Under the pieces are notes generated by a model, which did no database searches, was not told the origin of the DNA, and saw only the letters and a program-made list of their open reading frames with translations. Positions 1 through 13,400 of a stretch of 64,000 nt of DNA are shown here, in pieces. The stretch is from Neodiprion pinetum (taxonomy: Eukaryota > Arthropoda > Insecta > Hymenoptera > Diprionidae). How positions within the stretch are numbered: position 1 is the stretch's first letter; each line of letters begins with the position of its first letter. The DNA lies in assembly GCF_021155775.2 (NCBI RefSeq), contig NC_060235.2, forward strand, positions 43,186,701 through 43,250,700, read 5' to 3'. Made by a program: the position numbers and the translations under genes.

Positions 1-138
1 TGTTTATTACCACACCGAATCTGAGAAAATCAGGCCTAAATAGCGTCATCGGACGAAAGAAGTGGAGACTATTATCTTGCGTTGAAAATTCTGATACATA
101 TAGCATAAGAAAGTTTATATAATTGTGTGGATTATCTA

Positions 139-184
139 TTTTATTATTATTATTATTATTATCATTATTATTATTATTATTATT
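139..184. repeat. (ATT)n microsatellite
   Basis: About 15 units of TTA/ATT with one C interruption near 163. Confidence 0.97.
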
Positions 185-3100
185 TTCTCATGGATGCGTT
201 TAAAATTTTGGTACAAATAAACCGTCAAACCTCGATACAAATTTGATAAATATAAAAAACCTCAAAAAGGAATTATTTTCATTGGGGGACTTCGCTTCTG
301 AAGCCCCGCCACAGTTTCGGGTTAACGGCAATTGAGTTAGTTTGCTACTGGGTGTTCTTATTTACTTTGCTTTTCATTTTCTAGAGTCAAACTTCCCATC
401 AAGTTTTACAAAACATGGGATGTGTAACTCGTACGCGTTAGCATTCCTGACTCGTGTGAATGCAGCAAACTTCGCACCCGTCAGAAATCGCCAACTTCGC
501 GCACTCGTTTCACAATATACTATTTCTGGTTGAGAAATTATTCGTGACCGGGTCGTCTTGTAGTAAGGAAAAATTCTTTGAGTGAAGGTCGAACAATTTA
601 AAATTTATTAACAGTATGTAAAATCGAGGTTTAGGTCGGGCCCTGCCGACCATCTTCAGGAAATAAGTGACAACCCTTTCAGCTTAGATGTTATTTAAAC
701 GGCAAGATGGAAGGTAGTGAATATACTATTTCCTCATCACCAAATAAACGGAGATTGAGGCACGGTTGATGTTTCGAGTGATCGTGTCATTGACTGCGAG
801 ATACACGTAAAAATTGATCGTAAAAATTGGGATCACGATAAGTTGGTAATGCCAAAAGACGTTTTTACATCACAATATAAAATTTACAAAACTTGATGAA
901 TGAAGGTAATGACTGTCAGGTGTACATTTCGATACATTGGATGTATATTAGATTTACAGCAGCAGGCTGCTTGGTGCGAACGTATAAGCAGAAACGCGTG
1001 TAATAAAGACGATAAGAAAAGATCGAGGACGATACGGGAGTCAGATTGAATTTAATTGCGTGAGGAATGCGCCGAGGTTTGATTAGGACTAGAATATTCA
1101 TTACGCGGCCGGTGATTTGAAGGCGATAAAATTACAGGCTTACTCGTCTAGAGATAATTAATTCGGTCGGTAGCTTAGGTGTGATTAACCCGCAGCGTTC
1201 TTGACAAAGCCTTTGACCCGCAAAGATAGGCCGGGAGTCAGCTTGCCAACTTTCCACCAAATTCATATTCCGCCACCTACTTGCGGATAAGGTGAAACAC
1301 CTCGGTTCTCGCCCCGAGTTTCAACGACCGCATCGCGCCGCCTCGTTTGTCCGCGAATAATTCCTTACCTTATTAGTAAACCAGACCTCCTGCAGACGGC
1401 GAAGAATCCCACTCGCCCCGGTCCTACGTCCCTGTACAGCTGCGTTTAGCATCTTCCGATCTCTCCGCAGACAACAACGAATTGCTGTAACTGACCGGGT
1501 TGGGAATAGTTCGTGGAGGTGCGAGGTTGAAATTTCGAATTTGAAAAGTCCCGAAAGCGCCAAATTCCGCATTTTTTGGTGGCGAAATTTAAAGTGAAAA
1601 AATTAAACTTTGAGGAAACATCAAAGTTTCGAATCGACCAAAGTCCGACGGCCAAAGTGCCGAAAGGGCGAGATGCCGAAAGGGCGTAACTCCGACAAGT
1701 CAAAGTTCCAAAAGTGCGAAAACGAGAAAATTAAAATTCCGAATGATTGAAGATTTTCAGTGCTGTGAATTTCTGGCTTGGTGAAATTTCATCACTTTGA
1801 TCCTTCTATGTTTTGGATTTTCCACGGTTTTACGTTCTGAAACCTGGTCATTCTGATTTTCGGTTTTCATAATTTTTTACACCCACTCGTTGAGTAAACT
1901 ACGCTCTGTGTGTGTATTTTAATTTTCGAAATTTTAGTCTACGAAAGTTTATTTATCGGAATTTTGCTCTATCGGAACTTTACTTTTCGAAACTTCGCTC
2001 TATTGTAATTTGAATTTTTTGGAATCTTGCATATATATCGGAACGTTCAGCCGTCGGATCTTCGACCATTCGAAACTTTGTTGTGTCGTAAAAGTTTGAT
2101 CTTTTTATTCCAAGTTTCATCACCAAATAACTCGGAATTAGACGTTTTCGGAACTTTTCAAATCCGCCCCTTCGTTAAGACGTTATCGGTTGGAAAATAC
2201 AGGTCATAGAAACACGCGCAACGGTTGACTACCGCACATATTCGGTCACGCATAGGTGAGTAGGGAAGATGATGAGAGACGGGAGGATCTGCAGTAGGTT
2301 TATCGTACATAAGTACGATGTTAAAGGCGCCGCACGCGCTTCGGCACGTCACAAATATACATACATATCTACCTGTATGAGACACCGCGCACACAGGCAC
2401 GGTGACGATCAAAGAAACGTAGGTACACTACCGTAAGGTATATTCATGCAGGTAGGTACGTTTCTGCGGGAGGACACGCGGGACAATACCTGTCACCTCA
2501 TTCACGTCAAATACTGAACGACTACCAAGTTCAACCAGCGGCAAACCGAAAGGATCAAATTGCATCTCGACCTCCGCATCGACTTGTTTTAGACGCGAGC
2601 TACCGCAGCCAGCTAGTCTCGTTCTCTCCTCTCCTCTCCTCTCCTCTCTTCGCGAATACCGACAATGAGCTAGTAAACCAAACTTCGTAATGGCATTACT
2701 ATATCGCGACGACCACGCGGTGCTAGTTCTAATTCTCACCTTGGAAGGTACGGCGAATAAAGGAGGCGAAGGAAAACTCGCGTTCGTTCGCAAGCCCTCC
2801 ACGCCGTCGCGAATACGATGATTCTGCACCTCTGGAATTTCACAGTTCAAAGAACTCGAGCGTCATCTCAATCATGCTTCTGCAAACGCGCGGCGAGACT
2901 CGCGTAACTTCTCCGCAATTTGTTTTGAAGCTGGAAGAATAAATTGAAACCTTACACCGAGGCTAATCGTCGTCGCAAAATCTGGGCAATTTTATTCTAT
3001 AATTCGTGTGTTATGAAATATCAGGATTTGGGACTGATACCACAGGTGTGCAACCTAAAATCTGTACAGGTTTTTGATACTGTTTCTTATAGATTTACAC

Positions 3101-4722
3101 TCACTGAAACCGGGAAAAAAATTCAAAAAATTCCATCCCGTCAAGTTTTTTCTTGAACTCGTGTTTGTAGTTTCATTTAAAGTGAAACTTTCGTTCAACT
3201 CGAAATCCGGTGTTCTATTCTTTATTCTGAAAATCATACGCAAAAGTGATTTTTCACTTTCATTTAATATGTATCAGAGTGAGACTCAAAAACAAACACA
3301 AACAGGGAAACAGAAAATGGAAAGCGGAAGCGTCTTCGGAGAAGTATCGAAGAAAAGAAGAAACAGTTTCATAGAGAATAAGAATGAACACGAATTGTGT
3401 GGTACATTTCATGAAGGAATTGTTTGTTTCATTTTATGAGAAATATTGTTCAGTTCATTATTGTAATGAAATGATGGTTTTTAATAATTTTTATGCTTTT
3501 TTTATGCAAACACCTCATATTTCGCAAGAATACTGTACGCGATGGAGGGAAATGGAGGTCATTTTTGGCTTCAGCACACTCGAAAACGTAACATTTACCA
3601 AAAACATCCCGTGCAACCGGAGGAAAAAATTTTTTGCAGACCTGTGTAGTCGGAAAAGTTCTTGAAAGAAACACGTCTATTTAACAATAAGCTTAAATGA
3701 AAAGTACACAACTGCGTATCTATCATCGTAAGAACACGTTATTATGCGAGGATTTCGAAGAGTTTCCCATCCCCACGAGAAATGCAATAATTCCTCCATT
3801 GATCTCAGTTTCTTCCACGGATTCGTAAATTTGTGGAAAGTTTTGAAACTCACCCCCGGAGATTTGCTAGTTTCACGGATCAATGCCTTTCCCTCCGGCT
3901 CCCCGCCCCTCCGAGCTCTCCGACGCGTCGTTGGCCAAGGTTACGGGGATTGTACGATGCACAATTTTCTAGGAACGTCTATTCATCCCTGACGAATTTT
4001 CAACTCGGAAAGCAAACACCATGAATCATGAAGAAACGGCAATCAGCGTCGATTGAAATTCTACTGTATACTTTGCCGCTTCGCGTTGTGGCACGTATAC
4101 CGCGGAGTCGTGAAAAGCGAGGAGAAATACGTATAATAAATGAATAAAACGATTTTATTCCAGGTCCGCTGGCGGTTGCGCATAGCGATAATTTCGCGGC
4201 GAGAGAGTATCAAATTCTTTCGCAGCTCCGTAGCTATAATCAGTGACAACTACATAGGTACATACGGTCTAATATTATATACTCAGTGGTAAAATAAGAG
4301 GATTACCAAACTGGTTTTGCTCTGAGTCACCGTCTGTAATGACGAAGCCTGTGAACGTATTCCTTCGGCTCTGTTCCCCGGGCCTCCGGCTCCCCGATTC
4401 CTTCGTCGAGCGAGCGATCCGAAATATCGAGACGCGAGTATCTCAGGAAATAAAAGCGATGAAGAATGACGACAATGTCCGGTTGTTGAATATCGTCCGG
4501 CTCGCGAAGTGATCGATAACAATTCGTAAGTTCTTCTATTATCGACACGATGCAGCAGCTCTACTCACAGGCGAGTCTTGCTCTACGCATGCCGATGATC
4601 ACCGATATCGATCATCGATCACACGCCCCGATTGCTCTAAGGATCTGCAGGTCTGGTTGAAAACCGGAAGCCAGCGGATGAAGGGATCGACGTTATTTGT
4701 CAATTCTCGGTTATGTGCACAG
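185..4722. other. no gene seen (apart from the repeat block)
   Basis: Besides the inverted repeat block there is a short CTCCT run at 2623-2648. Reading frames up to 140 codons occur (for example minus strand 2850-2428) but lack protein-like composition or matching splice sites. Confidence 0.5.
1530..2130. repeat. degenerate minisatellite-like block in inverted arrangement
   Basis: Between about 1530 and 1745 short motifs such as CAAAGTTCC, CCGAAAG and AAAGTGCCGAAAGGGCG recur. Between about 1915 and 2130 the opposite-strand versions recur (tcggaactttac, tcgaaacttcgctcta, tcggaattttgctcta), with a loose spacing of 15-21 bases. The right part therefore resembles the reverse complement of the left part around a spacer of about 170 bases. 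Confidence 0.6.
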
Positions 4723-4886
4723 AGAAAAGCCGCGAGTCAATCTGCATCTGTTCTATTTTCCCATGGCGTAAGCGGCCTCGCTGCGGCTCTCCATGGTACG
4801 AGGATCCAGCAGGCTGTGAGCATTGTGTGCAGCGTGCCTACGTTTGCGATGAATATCGTCTTCCTCCCGCAGCAAGAGTCGTGGGA
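4723..4886 (+). CDS. possible Cys-rich exon, unassigned
   Basis: Acceptor ggttatgtgcacag and a possible donor GGGA|gtgagg bound a frame with six Cys in about 30 residues: SICICSIFPWRKRPRCGS, PWYEDPAGCEHCVQRAYVCD, EYRLPPAARVVG. The composition looks like a secreted or extracellular segment rather than random translation. The downstream reading stays open to 5021, so the donor is only a guess. No family is recognised and no flanking exon is confirmed. The gene context is unknown. Confidence 0.2.
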
Positions 4887-7800
4887 GTGAGGCCAAGGCC
4901 GAGTAGAAAATCCCGTTATATCCTCAACCCTTGCGTCTCTCTCGCAAAACCGACCCCCGTTTTCCATCTTTTTTCAGTTCTACCATTCGAGCCCACGGGA
5001 GACGCAAGACTGCAGGCTTGAGCTAAGCCCTACGAATGCACCACCTGCAGCTAGAAACCGACGGCCGCTTTCAGGGGCATACGTATGCATCTCCGCGCCT
5101 CCAGATGAGCACTGTGAACGCTTTGAATACGCGATCGGTTGAGTTTGGAGGACTGGTACGAGTAACTGCAACTGTAACAAGAAAATGCAAAAATTTAGAT
5201 TAAATTAAAGTTCAATCTCTTGTCCGGCTAGAGAAAAATATGGCAAATTTTTAAAATCAAATTCTCATATTCTCCTCTGCAGGTGTACGAATGGTGGAGA
5301 AAACTTTGAAGCAGGATCGCTCCGTAAAACCAACTTAAAGTTTTCTTTCCTTGCGTGAAATTCATGTACAGTTTATGTTCGCTCGTGAAGATACAGCCCT
5401 ACCTTGTTGCACGTACGTATACGAGCGTGTTACACGAGCCTGTTACATACAATCTATCTGTTCCGGAGGTTCGTTTCACTCGGGTGTGAAGTTGAACGAA
5501 GGTTCACTCGCTCGCTCGCGGTACGTAACGAGACGCCAACACGGCAGATGGGTGTTCTGACATTCAGGTTTACAAGCCGCTAATGTCTCACGAATTACTA
5601 CACCACGTATGCCGGTTATAGCACTAATATTATCATGCCATTATCCGGTGTTTATCGGTAATTACCGAGGCACGTTTTCACCTGAATATTTAAAACCTCG
5701 AATACTCAACCCCGCTTCCGCTTCACTGTATGGAAAACGCAATACCTTATGTGCTGTATCACAAGATGATGGCCAAAAAACTAATAATTCGGAATATTAA
5801 TTGCACGCAGGCTCCGGGAATGGTACGATATCCGTGGCCCCAATTTTCGACCATTGATTCTTGATATTGTGACCAAAATAATGAGAACTTGATGAATAAA
5901 AACTTTGCTGTTTCGGCTTCCTTATAAATTAAGGAGATATGTGCTTTTAACGATAATTGGAAATACGCTAAAATTGAACGATTTTTTATGATTTTGGCCT
6001 TCGTGTGACAGGGGCATAACCGACACCACAACACACCACTGTGTACAACAAGAAAAAAGCAGTAGGTGAGTGTCGCAGCCCAAAGGTTAGCATAAGTTCG
6101 GCCTCCGCATGACAATGTTTGTTTGGTAATAAATGTCTCGTAAAATAATCGAAGTATCAACTTTTACCACTCTTTAGCATTTTTTTTATTTCAACTCAAA
6201 GCCCCAAAATTCACCATAAAATTTTGGCACTACGGAAATCGTACTCTAAGAGCACAAAGCAAAAATCTTCCTATGGTATCGGTCTCTTGTTTATTACTCG
6301 ACGGCATCCGATTACCATCTCTTTCTTCTTGGGTTCGAATACGTGGCGTGTATAGTTATAATCCTTATCGCTCCGCACGCAACGTAGCACTTTGATAACG
6401 ATATCTTCGATGGGCGCGAAGCTAACACGAAATTCAAACGGGACCCAAGTAAAAACATTTCCTAATTCTCTCTACTCTTGAGTTTTCGGGTACCCACCCA
6501 ATATTTGTAGCGTAGATAGAGGTTTTCCTTTTATCTTTGTTCACTATCGACACCGAGAATGTAGACAGCAAACAACGCTTTTCATAATCGTGTAAATATT
6601 TGGCCAAAACCAACTCTAATGAATGTAAATCGGAATACTGCGAATCGGTGTTTGTGTTCTTACTCATCTTCAGCGGAAGAACCATAAAACCCTTTCAATT
6701 TCAGCACTAATTACAGTTTCAGAATGAAATTATAAACAGTCTAAGATATTAGTGAACTCACAAAGTGGTTCGAAATATTTTAGGAAATCTGGATCGAGTA
6801 TAATGCAACAATGGGAAAGTTGGTTATAGTATCGTGTGAGTGTCTTTTCACCGGATTTCAGGCTGCTGCTCAGACACACTGTGCGGTATATTTACTCGGA
6901 CTTGGTGGGCTGAAATAGAATCGTTGTGTTACAGATTAATCTGGCCCTAGCCGATACCCAGTCGTTTTCCATAATTGACCTCTTCTCTTCTACTTTCTCC
7001 TTTGAACGGTTATCAGCCTTCCGTCTAGATTCTCCGAACAATCCGCCGGTTTCGTATTTTCTTAGTATTGAACTCTTGTAATTCTTATACTCCACATGCA
7101 GAGCAATGAAGTAGTTTTAGTCATTAGCTAAAACAAGCACTAGAATATGGACTACAGTAACAATAGTTTGCCTCACCAATCGCACCAACCTAACGACGTT
7201 TTAATTGAGTACGATGGTATGTCCAGCTGGTGCAGACTGCTGTTGGGCTCCGCTTTCCAATAAATACTTATTGATAGATTACGCTCCAGGTAAGTCATCT
7301 AGATATCAAGTTTGATTCAAAAATCTGATCAAAAGTACGTTTCATCCTGATTTTAACCTACAAGACTCCGTCAGTCGGTAAAAAAATTTTCCAGTTTTCA
7401 ACTAATACCATCAACGATCAAACGCTTTGACTTACAAGATGGGTAATATGACGCATTCAGACGCGTGTTATCCAAGGGAGAGTCAAGATAAGTAAATCGA
7501 GTCGCCGCCTCCTCACCATCTAACCTTTTTGTCGTTGATTCTTTCATGAAGGAGGATTAGGAGAAAAATTTTTGGTCCTGAGGTCACAAAAACACGGCGG
7601 GATGTTCCAGGATTTCTAACTCCCTTCGAGAATTTCTTTCGTTTACACGGCTTGTGTTCCTCCTTCTTCTCTCACTCCCATCTGCCATTTTGCCGAAGGA
7701 ACAGACCTAGACACCCAGAGGAAAGTTCCATCAGGTAACCGGGGCACGTGCCATGGGTTCTTAAATAATAGCGGGAATTAAAGTGGGTTTGCAAGATTTT

Positions 7801-10264
7801 CTTCTTTACCTTTTTCGGGACACAATCGAACAGCTTCTGGGAGGAATGGACTCGGTCGCGTGGCTCTGCAGTCCCGGAAGAAGCCTTCTCGACACCATCG
7901 TCCCAGTTCTACGACACCTTTTAGTCAATCAGTTACCCTGAGACGTCCAGGTATCCCAAGCTCAGGTAGCACTTGATTATGCCACAAAATGGTTCCTGAT
8001 CTTTTCTGGCCAGGTAGCAGGTAGATGAAAATTTTATTGCAACATACCTCCGGCGCAATGCCCTTTGCCCATTGAGGGATGTTTGCAGGTTCAAGAAGTT
8101 GAGGGCGAGGACGCCCTGGCGCCGGTTGTAGGGCTGACAGACGATCGTCTGCAGACCACTCAAGAAGCACGGTCATGATGCCAAGGATCCTTGGTGTACG
8201 GTAGTCGGAACGGGAATGTAGCAGCGGACCCATGAATCGCGCCGCGAATAGTCGGTCTTTTGAGAGAGAAAAATTGAGCAAAATGTGGTATAGCTGAGCA
8301 TTGTTCCCAGGGTTCCTGGAATTGAATCAAACAAGTGTTACCGCCCTCGACGCCCGAGTATAATATATCTTCTAACATCTCTGAACAGGCTTTGCTCGGT
8401 TCTTTCACTTCACACCGTAGCTTAGCCGTGGCGTTTCCCTGAAGCTTAATACAGTAACCTGGGTTTTGACTTCATGATTTCAGCCCAACGGCGTTTGTGC
8501 TCGCGAATTGAGTCGCTCGCAAAGTCTTTCCTACGACGATCGGGAGTTTGCCTGCATCGTTCAATCTTCGAGTCAATATTCCGGGTTTGCTTTCGATCGT
8601 ACTTGTGGAATGTAAATTGCACCGATCGTCCTCAGCTTCAGAGTTTTCGTCATGACCTCGTTTTGATAGTTCATGAATTTCAATTTTGTCAAAGAATTTT
8701 GTGGAATAGATTGAACGAAATTCAATACTTTAGAAAGTTGTGAAGGAAAAACGCTGTGACAGCTATAACGATAAATTGCAAACGCTTTACAAAAGTCTAT
8801 CAGGATTGAAGAAACATTGAAATCCTTGCAGTGGCGTGGTGAAAAGTATGAGTATTGATATTTTATAGTATTGTTTTCAAACGCCACGTCAACGTCTATT
8901 TCATCACCGTGTCTCAAGTAGGTATAATAACCTCCAAAGCAATTTCCCTTCCCAACCTCATCTTTTCCGTGAACAAATTCCTCTCTTAACTCTAGACACG
9001 ATGGTCCACCGTGAATATACCGCATGCATGCATCCACATACTCATACCAATACATGATAATGTCTGATATAAGTGTATACACATACACATGCATACGAAA
9101 ACGAGTAGAATCACCGAGGTGCATCAGGCCGCTGCTGGAGCTATAATAGCACAAGCCCTAATCTGGGGGTGAATCTAACGAGTCCAGGAGAGTACCAGAA
9201 CGAGAGAATGAGAGAGTGAGAGGGTAAAAGGGAGACGAAGAGAGTCACGGCCAAGGGAACGGCGGAGAGGAGAGAGAGACGACGGGCAGAGGGGCAGGGG
9301 GAGGGGGAGGAGAGAGAATGATGGCGGTCGGCGCCTGGCCGATCATTCTTCAGTCTAGGGCAGCGGCTCGCATTTTTTGCTGTCCAAGGAGACGTTAAAA
9401 TTGCTCCAATGTTCTTTAATGATAATAAGGACGAGAGAGGGAATATCAGCGGGGTGAGGAAGGGCAACACCTGTACGTTCAAGGGTCAGTTTACCCCAAT
9501 TCGCCTTGATATGAAAACACTTCGTTTTTTTCGACTGGCAATGGGAGTCAGCATCACTTGACGACGGGGAGGAATCGATTCTCGATGGGAGATCAGGTTG
9601 AGAACCGTTTCCTCCAACTATAATGCCGAGATCATCGTCATTACCCACGTCGTGAGTAGAAAAAGGAACCTATTATCTTGTTTACATCACGAAGACATCA
9701 TTCGCCGGCGCGCATGTAGTAAACATCGAGAAATATCACTAAAATAAAACAAAGCCAGTAATTAGGTATCTTCCGAACCCTGTACATCACTAAGAATAAG
9801 GTAAAGTGAACATATCGCGCAATGTCGGACGATGATGCGTCGGCGAGGTAGAAAGGTTATCGCATTCACCGACAAAGACTGCTTCTGTCTTCTATTAAAA
9901 CATGACGTGAAATACCAACGGTACATTCGTTTTTTCGATTACAAGCTAAATAGCAAAAAGATTCGTACATTTGGTCCGGCTGCGGTATCTCAGACGTGCA
10001 AAAACCCCCATCGTTACCATCTGGACCTCTTTTATTTTATTTCAGTTGGTTTTAAAATTTTTTTTCCCATGCTTCTTTTTGTCAATGATGTGAGATGCTA
10101 GTTGAGACCTAAATCCGAGGATGCCATGTGATACCCGAAATTAAAGGTTACGCGGTTACCCAGATCTGGAACAGCTGTGTGTATAATATTCCCAGTCCAA
10201 CGTCCATGTGATCTCTGTACAAATCATCCGAGCTTGAAATTCGTCTGACTGAATCCTTGTGCAG
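4887..10264. other. no confident gene
   Basis: Mixed-composition DNA. The longest frame is on the minus strand, 9154-8573 (193 codons, no ATG at its open end), of uncertain meaning. The minus-strand region 8408-7925 has three readable frames and a donor-like GAG|gtatgt near 8047, but no coherent exon. A polypurine stretch lies at about 9185-9320. Confidence 0.45.
9185..9325. repeat. polypurine (GA-rich) tract
   Basis: The plus strand is strongly biased to A and G with GAGA and GGGGAG runs. Reading frames across it are low-complexity artefacts. Confidence 0.8.
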
Positions 10265-10400
10265 ATCTTATACAAGGAAATTTTCCTGCGCGGTTCTTAT
10301 CCTCACAGTCGCATTAATCACGGATCCACGGCAGTCAACTCATCAACTGGTTCCTTTGACACGTGCGAGGAAAGGGCATCGGGTAGGGACGACCTCTTTG
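10265..10400 (+). CDS. possible internal exon, unassigned
   Basis: Acceptor gaatccttgtgcag and donor TTTG|gtaaga bound 136 bases with an open frame: ILYKEIFLRGSYPHSRINHG, STAVNSSTGSFDTCEERASG, RDDLFG. Splice sites are good and the composition is balanced. The entry phase 0 would match the exit phase proposed for 4723-4886, but one open phase out of three is weak evidence. The function is unknown. Confidence 0.22.
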
Positions 10401-13400
10401 GTAAGATCCTACCGGAACACGTGGTGTTGTTTGGGTTGCGAAGTCTCAGGCGCAAGAAGTTGTGACGGAGTTTCTCCTCCGGATCCTTTTACGCTCTTCC
10501 TTTTCCTTTTCCCTTTCCTTCTCCTTTTCCACATCCTCATACCCCCCGCATTTTTAGTCGACGTTGTCCTCCTCTTCCGTCGGCCTTCACTTCTCAGGTC
10601 GTTCTCCTAATATTTTGCGGTGTGAATCCCCGACACCATCTTTCATCCGAGTCGCTGAGGGTTGGTAGGAAGAAGCGAGAGGTCGTGAGTGAGAGAGAAA
10701 GAGAAAGAGAAAGAGGCCGCGAAAGAGCAACAGGAAGAGGAAGAGGAAAGGCTAGGGAAGTAGAGGCGCACTTTCTGGCCCCAGAGACTTACTTGAGTCG
10801 CGTATCCCGTATCATCCCGACCCCGCAGGATCATATTTTTGTCATTACTGGGATCCTGGGATGATCGTCTGCTAAGCCGTTGCACGATACCGACCGCGTT
10901 GTATTGGTGTTTGACCTATAAACCCGCATCGATTCGTGTTTTCTATTCGCTTCACTTTTCCCTTCGACCTTTTCTACCATCTCATCCCCTTCGGAAATTC
11001 TATTCGGAATCTTCTCTCCTGCTCCAAACTGTATGCCCCCACTTTTAGTATATTATTAGTTCCACAACCTAAAACGATACGATGCCACGACATTGTGTCG
11101 AGCACCTGACGAACGTAATATTAGATAATACGGATATGTATCAGGGACGGTGCTGTATACATGAAGGTGGAAGAGCACGACCAAAAAAGCAATTCAAAGA
11201 TAGAGCGATGAAAAAAGAAAAAAGAAGTGCTTACCAATCATCGGTAACCACTGGTGGATGTATACCATTTCTGATCCACTATAATAACACGGTATAACGA
11301 GCCTCTTCCTTTATAGTCCGTTGAACGGCTTGCGTGTATAGTCATCTACTTTACAACGCGAGAATGAACAGGAGAATCCCCCTCGAGCTTGGGTATGAAG
11401 ACGTTACCGGTTTTGTTTTACGGACTGATAAACCTCCCGCAGGTCAATTCTTGTGTGCCAGAGCGTCGAAGAGGTCCTGGGATAAAGGTTGGAGGGAAAA
11501 TATTTCGAGATACAGGCTTGCGGTGAAAGAGTGTAGGCATGTAGAGCCATATCTGTGGGTGGAACAAGTGTGCCACCACCACGAGCGATCGATCGATGAG
11601 AAGGATAAGTGGATTATGACGTAACAGGTTCCGGTAACGTCCTTACACGAGATCCCTTCAAGGAACCCTGGAGGAAAGCCCTAATACAAGAGAATCCGTT
11701 TAATACCAATTCATTTTTTCATCGTACCGTAACAAATCCACACCTAATCGAATCGAAGACGACGGCCGAGGGTTCCCTGAAAAGATCCCAAGTTAATCCT
11801 AAGTGGGTCGTGCCGGACGATAACTGACCTAGGTCAACGGTTCAACCGCGCGGTCTCAACCTGTAGCCGATTCTTTATCATCGTTTCCTTGACGTTTGTG
11901 TTGCTTGCCGCCTACCGGCCCGTTTCATGGTCAGGTGATCTAAGTTTTCCGACCGTCGTTTCGCCACTAGGATAGGAATACAAAGAAGACGATGAAGTTG
12001 AATAGATTTATAACGAGTCGCGAAGAGATGAGGTGAGTATACCTGACCAATGCTCAGAACCAGAACATTTATGTGATTGAAATGGTGAATCTGAACGTAC
12101 GAGGTTATTTACAAAGACTGGGTCACGCTGTTTTTAATTTTCACGCTCCAGAAGGAAATTGTATCATTTTTGATCGACATTTTAATCTATCAGACTGAAT
12201 CCGGCGATATTCGTGGAAGCTGAGATATCTCAATGGGCTGACCATTTCCTCAATTTCACGCGTGGTAATGTCGGACAACTGTCGGAATGCCAGAAATTCT
12301 TACCTCTCGAATTACCAGAAGTGTTTTTCATTGAAATCAGTGAACACGTCTGATAAATTCTACTCTTTTAAGCGAATGAAATGTTAATGCACAACACGGT
12401 CAGTGAGAACCGTAGTATAATCTACGAAATTGTCGTTTTCACATTCGCGTCACCGGGATCTCTGGAGGAGAATTCCACACGATGATTGTGATGAGTCGTG
12501 CAGTTTTTTTCACTTCCGAAGAAACAGCGATGAGCCTCGATGAAGGTGCAGTCGAATTGGTTCAGAAGGCGGACAGTCGAAAACACCGAGTAGAAACGAG
12601 ATATGAGGAATTAGGGTCTCGAGAGTTGGCTCTCGGCTTCCGTTGGCTGCTACGCCGCTGGCTTGAGAGATACACTTTTTGTGGGTTTCTGGGCCGCTAA
12701 GAAGGGAATGAATGAACACGGCCGTCTCTTACCCTCCGTAATTCATTCATGCTTCAAGAGGGTACGCTCTCCTCCCATCCTCTTTCCGCGAGCCCTCCTC
12801 TCATCTCGTCGGGGCAACCTTCCTTGTAACTGGCGCTGTTATATTTTGTTTGTGTGCTTCCGAGACCTCCTTACTCGTCCCTGTCCCCGACCCCGTCCCT
12901 TCCGAGTCCGTGTTAGACCTCACTTACTCAGTCAGACTCGGGTATCTGGGTCAGATAATATGTATACAACTTGCGGGGATGAAGATCGTCAGGGCGTCGG
13001 AAGAATCGTGACACTGTGCCGCGTTGATCACCCGCTGTCCCGGTCAAACGGCACATATGCCAACGTTTGTGAAAAGTCCGAGTTATGGAGTTGAAACGAT
13101 GTGAGGAAGTATAACTAGATCGCAACTTTCCCAAAGTCGAGGAAGGGAACAATCGGTAAAGTGATAAATGTGTAACGAGTAAACATGACCAGCGCTGGAA
13201 ATTGCACCACCTACCGAATCGCACTACCTGTGAAAAGTTCCCCCTGTCTGGTAGGCATAAGCGTTATCAAGAAACGATCGCCCGCCACCTTTGCTCTCCC
13301 CACTGGTTAGGAGCGTGTAGCCTTGCAAACTGCATTCCTCGCATTTCTCGTATAACAGCCAATCGACAGTCAGTTTCGTTTAACTCGGGACTAAGCTCTC

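Noticed and set aside
6322..6350. GGGTTCGAAT word resembling a tRNA T-loop
   Set aside because: No matching A-box, anticodon stem or acceptor stem could be laid out around it.
11334..11624. Plus-strand frame of 96 codons with fairly natural composition
   Set aside because: The good acceptor upstream (near 11320) leads into a stop in the needed phases and no strong donor follows. Left unannotated.
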